A stretch of DNA of 64,000 bases from an uncultured Desulfobacter sp. (lineage in GTDB: Bacteria; Desulfobacterota; Desulfobacteria; Desulfobacterales; Desulfobacteraceae): assembly GCF_963666145.1 (NCBI RefSeq), contig NZ_OY762614.1:5570501-5634500 (forward strand), in the 5' to 3' direction. This document shows positions 61,813-64,000 of the stretch, one piece after another; position 1 is the stretch's first letter, and every line of letters starts with the position of its first letter. Below the pieces are notes generated by a model. That model searched no databases, was not told the DNA's origin, and was given only the letters and a program-made list of their open reading frames with translations. A program made the translations under genes and the position numbers.

Positions 61813-63432
61813 TCAAATGGGCAGGGCATCGGCTTCATCCTGTGAGGGATCTTTCAGCATAGATCCGGATGCCGACACATGGATCAGGTAATGCTCTGTG
61901 GGAAGCTGTTCAAGCAGCGGCGGATCTCCCAACCATTTCCTGAATTGCTGCCACCGGGCAACCTCGATTGCGCCACGCGGTGCCCGCAATGACCTGTCCG
62001 AAGCGATTTCCTTGAATTTAAGCCGAAAACTGCAAACGCCCCTTCCGTTGCTGTGGAGCAACGGTGTTCTGCCTTCAATGTGCATACCAAATTGCCCGAC
62101 ATTTCGTGCAAAATACGTTTTTTCAAACAGAACAAAAGCACTGGCAGTCAACCCGCTGTAACTTGGGTATGTCCGGGACAGAAAATCCAGGGTCAGATTC
62201 AAGTCTTCATCTGTCGAGGTCGGCAGGCCGAAAATCATCAACCCGAGGTTTGAAATACCAACAGATGCTGAATGGTTGATCACGGATTCAATCTCTCCAA
62301 CGCGGGTGCCTTTATTGATGAGATCAAGCAACCGCTGGGATCCGGTTTCAATTCCCCAGCCGATCCAGCGGCACCCTGCGGCCGACCAGAGTGCAAGGCG
62401 TGCAAGGGTACAATCGGCGGTCGGCTTGCCCAGGATATGAAAATGAATAGACAGCCCCTGCACCATGATTTCCTGGCAGATGGCATCCATATCGTCGGCC
62501 GTAATATACTCATCGGCAAAATAAAAGTGGCGGACACCAAACGATCGTATATAAGCATCCATCTCGGCCACAAAGTCGTGAACCTCTTTTTTACGATGCC
62601 CGCCAAAGGAAAAATTGTGTGAGCAGAAACGGCACCGCCGCCAGGCGCATCCCCTTGAGAAAAGCACCGGGAGCACCGGAACGGGATTAAAATACATGTC
62701 AAGGGCAAGTCCTGAGAAATCCGGGGCCGGCAACGCTTTCAATGAAAGGGTCTGGGCTTTCTTATTGACATGGATATGATCGCCTTCCCGGTAAATCAGG
62801 CCGGGTATTGTATTCAATGGACGACCCTCACAGAGTGCAGCAACAGCTTCTTCTCCCTCACCGCAGACCACGGCATCAATTTCAGGGATCGCTTCAAGCA
62901 GCTCGGTTACCGGCATCGCCGACATCATCGCCCCGCCTAAAACAATTCTGACCCAGGAAAGCCCTTTGATATTCATCGACTGTTTGAGTGCTCTGGCAAG
63001 AGCTGCGGCAAATGAGACTTGTTCCGGAAAAAGAACTGAAATCCCGATGAATCCGGGCTCTAATGAGAGAATCTGATCTACCTGCCTCCCAAGTATGGAC
63101 AAAAATTCTTGATCTGCCTCACCGGTCTCAAGATACAACCCGGCCTGCTCACCCACATGGGTCATCCGGCCCCGAAGCCGGTCCCATACTTGTTTATAGT
63201 ATCGGGTTTGTCCGTGGTCGAGGAATTGCCCGGCCTTTCCCTGGGTAAATGCAATAAGATCATGGCCTTCGGGGTCTCCTGATGCCAAAAGGTGCCAAAG
63301 TGCAATGTTTAAATCAATCAATCGAACGTCGGCATCAGGCACCCGGGCACTAATATAGGGTGCAAGGGATGCGATACCTAATGGTACGTATGTGGCACCT
63401 GCTTTCGGCGGGAAAACAAGAACAGCACGCAT
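61813..63432 (-). CDS. B12-binding-domain radical SAM protein
   Basis: 539 aa. The N-terminal part has the cobalamin-domain features of class B radical SAM enzymes (VLVFPPKAGATYVPLGIASL, VVCGEGEEAVAALCEG). The radical SAM core begins at RGCAWRRCRFCSHNFSFGGH, a C-x4-C-x2-C cluster motif as seen in several B12 radical SAM groups. FGVRHFYFADEYITADDMDA and WIGWGIETGSQRLLDLINKG follow. Substrate unknown; methylation or related radical chemistry is typical of the class. It is probably the first gene of a two-gene operon with the FAD protein. Confidence 0.9.
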   Translation of the reverse strand: MRAVLVFPPKAGATYVPLGIASLAPYISARVPDADVRLIDLNIALWHLLASGDPEGHDLIAFTQGKAGQFLDHGQTRYYKQVWDRLRGRMTHVGEQAGLYLETGEADQEFLSILGRQVDQILSLEPGFIGISVLFPEQVSFAAALARALKQSMNIKGLSWVRIVLGGAMMSAMPVTELLEAIPEIDAVVCGEGEEAVAALCEGRPLNTIPGLIYREGDHIHVNKKAQTLSLKALPAPDFSGLALDMYFNPVPVLPVLFSRGCAWRRCRFCSHNFSFGGHRKKEVHDFVAEMDAYIRSFGVRHFYFADEYITADDMDAICQEIMVQGLSIHFHILGKPTADCTLARLALWSAAGCRWIGWGIETGSQRLLDLINKGTRVGEIESVINHSASVGISNLGLMIFGLPTSTDEDLNLTLDFLSRTYPSYSGLTASAFVLFEKTYFARNVGQFGMHIEGRTPLLHSNGRGVCSFRLKFKEIASDRSLRAPRGAIEVARWQQFRKWLGDPPLLEQLPTEHYLIHVSASGSMLKDPSQDEADALPI

Positions 63433-63735
63433 TCTGTCAAACTCCTCGAAAAAATAAAATACTTTTGCGCTAGGATTTTAAAAGCAGAGACTGTTAACAC
63501 CTTTCTATAATGATTTCAAGTGGTAAATAGCACAACACTGCAGGGCCATTGTTATTTTCCGGATAAAGCTTATATATATGTCGGTATTCACATCGTCTGT
63601 GGGATAAATAGAAACAAATTTGTCTCCATCTAACTGTATCTTTTATGTCTCATTATGTAATTTAAATAAAATTCACTTAGCTCATAATAATTCGTAACTA
63701 TTTGTTCTGTATGATTTATAATCGTTTTTTTTGAT

Positions 63736-63753
63736 TTGGTACAAAATCTGCAT
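63736..63753 (+). promoter_or_regulatory. Sigma-54 promoter upstream of the nifE-like gene
   Basis: TTGGTACAAAATCTGCAT has GG and GC ten bases apart, near the -24/-12 consensus, about 115 bp before the ATG. nif genes are classically sigma-54 dependent. No TGT-N10-ACA (NifA) site was found nearby. The rest of the gap from 63433 holds nothing recognised. Confidence 0.7.
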
Positions 63754-63865
63754 TTCAAAGGCATATGGCGTAGAAGCTGATGATTAACAGCCAAAACAGG
63801 AGGCCTGTATGAGACGCAAAGACACATTAAGAAAGATTATAACCTGATAGATAAGGATAGATAAA

Positions 63866-64000
63866 ATGACCTCCATATCGGTACTGAAACAGCGGGAAAA
63901 ACAGATCTACCAGAAGGGCAGCCAGCCTTTTGATATGGCGTGTGATACCAAAAGTCTGGCAGGGGCCGTCAGCCAGCGGGCCTGTGTGTTCTGCGGCTCC
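63866..64000 (+). CDS. nifE: NifE-like nitrogenase cofactor scaffold protein, partial
   Basis: The first 45 residues are in the window and the gene runs off the right edge. The text MTSISVLKQREKQIYQKGSQ, then PFDMACDTKSLAGAVSQRAC, then VFCGS matches the opening of NifE-type proteins of anaerobes, which with NifN assemble the FeMo-cofactor before transfer to NifDK. AAGGA lies 9 bp before the ATG. A sigma-54 promoter precedes it. A nitrogenase-like paralogue with another function cannot be excluded from 45 residues. Confidence 0.75.
   Translation, partial: MTSISVLKQREKQIYQKGSQPFDMACDTKSLAGAVSQRACVFCGS

Noticed and set aside
63630..63827. Minus-strand 65-codon frame upstream of nifE
   Set aside because: A/T-rich, no ribosome-binding site, and it covers the sigma-54 promoter; probably non-coding.

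Overview
The window looks like the chromosome of an anaerobic, sulfate-reducer-type Desulfobacterota bacterium (Desulfobacteraceae-like; inferred from gene content, not from a marker gene). Signs are a Tat-exported Fe-S / NrfD / 13-haem cytochrome operon, several sigma-54 promoters and enhancer-binding regulators, a tripartite tricarboxylate transporter, a B12-type radical SAM protein, and the start of a nifE-like gene at the right edge.

Left part (1-12.0 kb). A tctB-tctA-tctC carboxylate uptake set (tctB and tctA each carry a one-base frameshift) lies next to a class IV aminotransferase. Divergent to it is an unusual regulator that joins a degenerate tyrosine-recombinase-like domain to a GntR/FCD module. 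Then come a PhnD-type periplasmic sensor, a PAS/AAA/Fis sigma-54 activator, and a divergent operon for a quinone-linked redox complex (HybA-like Fe-S protein, NrfD-like membrane protein, 13-haem cytochrome with a tetrahaem c3-like part fused to an octahaem tetrathionate-reductase-like part). The operon has a clear -24/-12 promoter and paired palindromic upstream sites.

Middle (12.0-38.6 kb). This is an insertion-rich region. A 5'-truncated ISAs1 transposase is split by an ISAzo13-type element. Two cell-wall genes follow (LysM D,D-carboxypeptidase, bifunctional PBP), then an intact IS with perfect 23-bp inverted repeats, an 8-bp target duplication and a -1 frameshift heptamer. Next is a copper/silver-type efflux locus with its own two-component system, sigma-54 promoter and operator. 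It is decaying: frameshifts in the kinase, the regulator and one outer-membrane factor, and no RND pump gene. Directly after cusB lies a three-level nest. An IS of about 1.37 kb (29318-38468) is interrupted by a Mu/Tn7/Tn552-like transposon (29657-35339) and by an IS1634 element (35945-38035). The transposon's own transposase gene is in turn interrupted by a second ISAzo13 copy. The transposon carries a CxxC zinc protein, a primase-type CHC2 zinc-finger protein, a small DNA-binding-like protein, a DDE transposase and an AAA ATPase. It is the best candidate here for a poorly described system.

Right part (38.6-64 kb). A long minus-strand operon encodes a nitrate/taurine-type ABC transporter, a NikR-like regulator lacking all four nickel ligands, two DUF1989 proteins, a urea-carboxylase-type enzyme and allophanate hydrolase. 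This gene set matches guanidine (or urea) assimilation to ammonia. It is followed by a TonB-dependent receptor with a long leader ending in a strong terminator, a secreted metallophosphoesterase/beta-propeller fusion, a tiny zinc-ribbon protein, a cold-shock protein and housekeeping or redox genes (EFR1 ferredoxin, YcgN-like, a 3-hydroxyisobutyrate-dehydrogenase-like reductase, an AAA ATPase, an FAD protein, a B12 radical SAM protein). Last is a sigma-54 promoter driving a partial nifE-like gene. No tRNA, rRNA or CRISPR array was seen.
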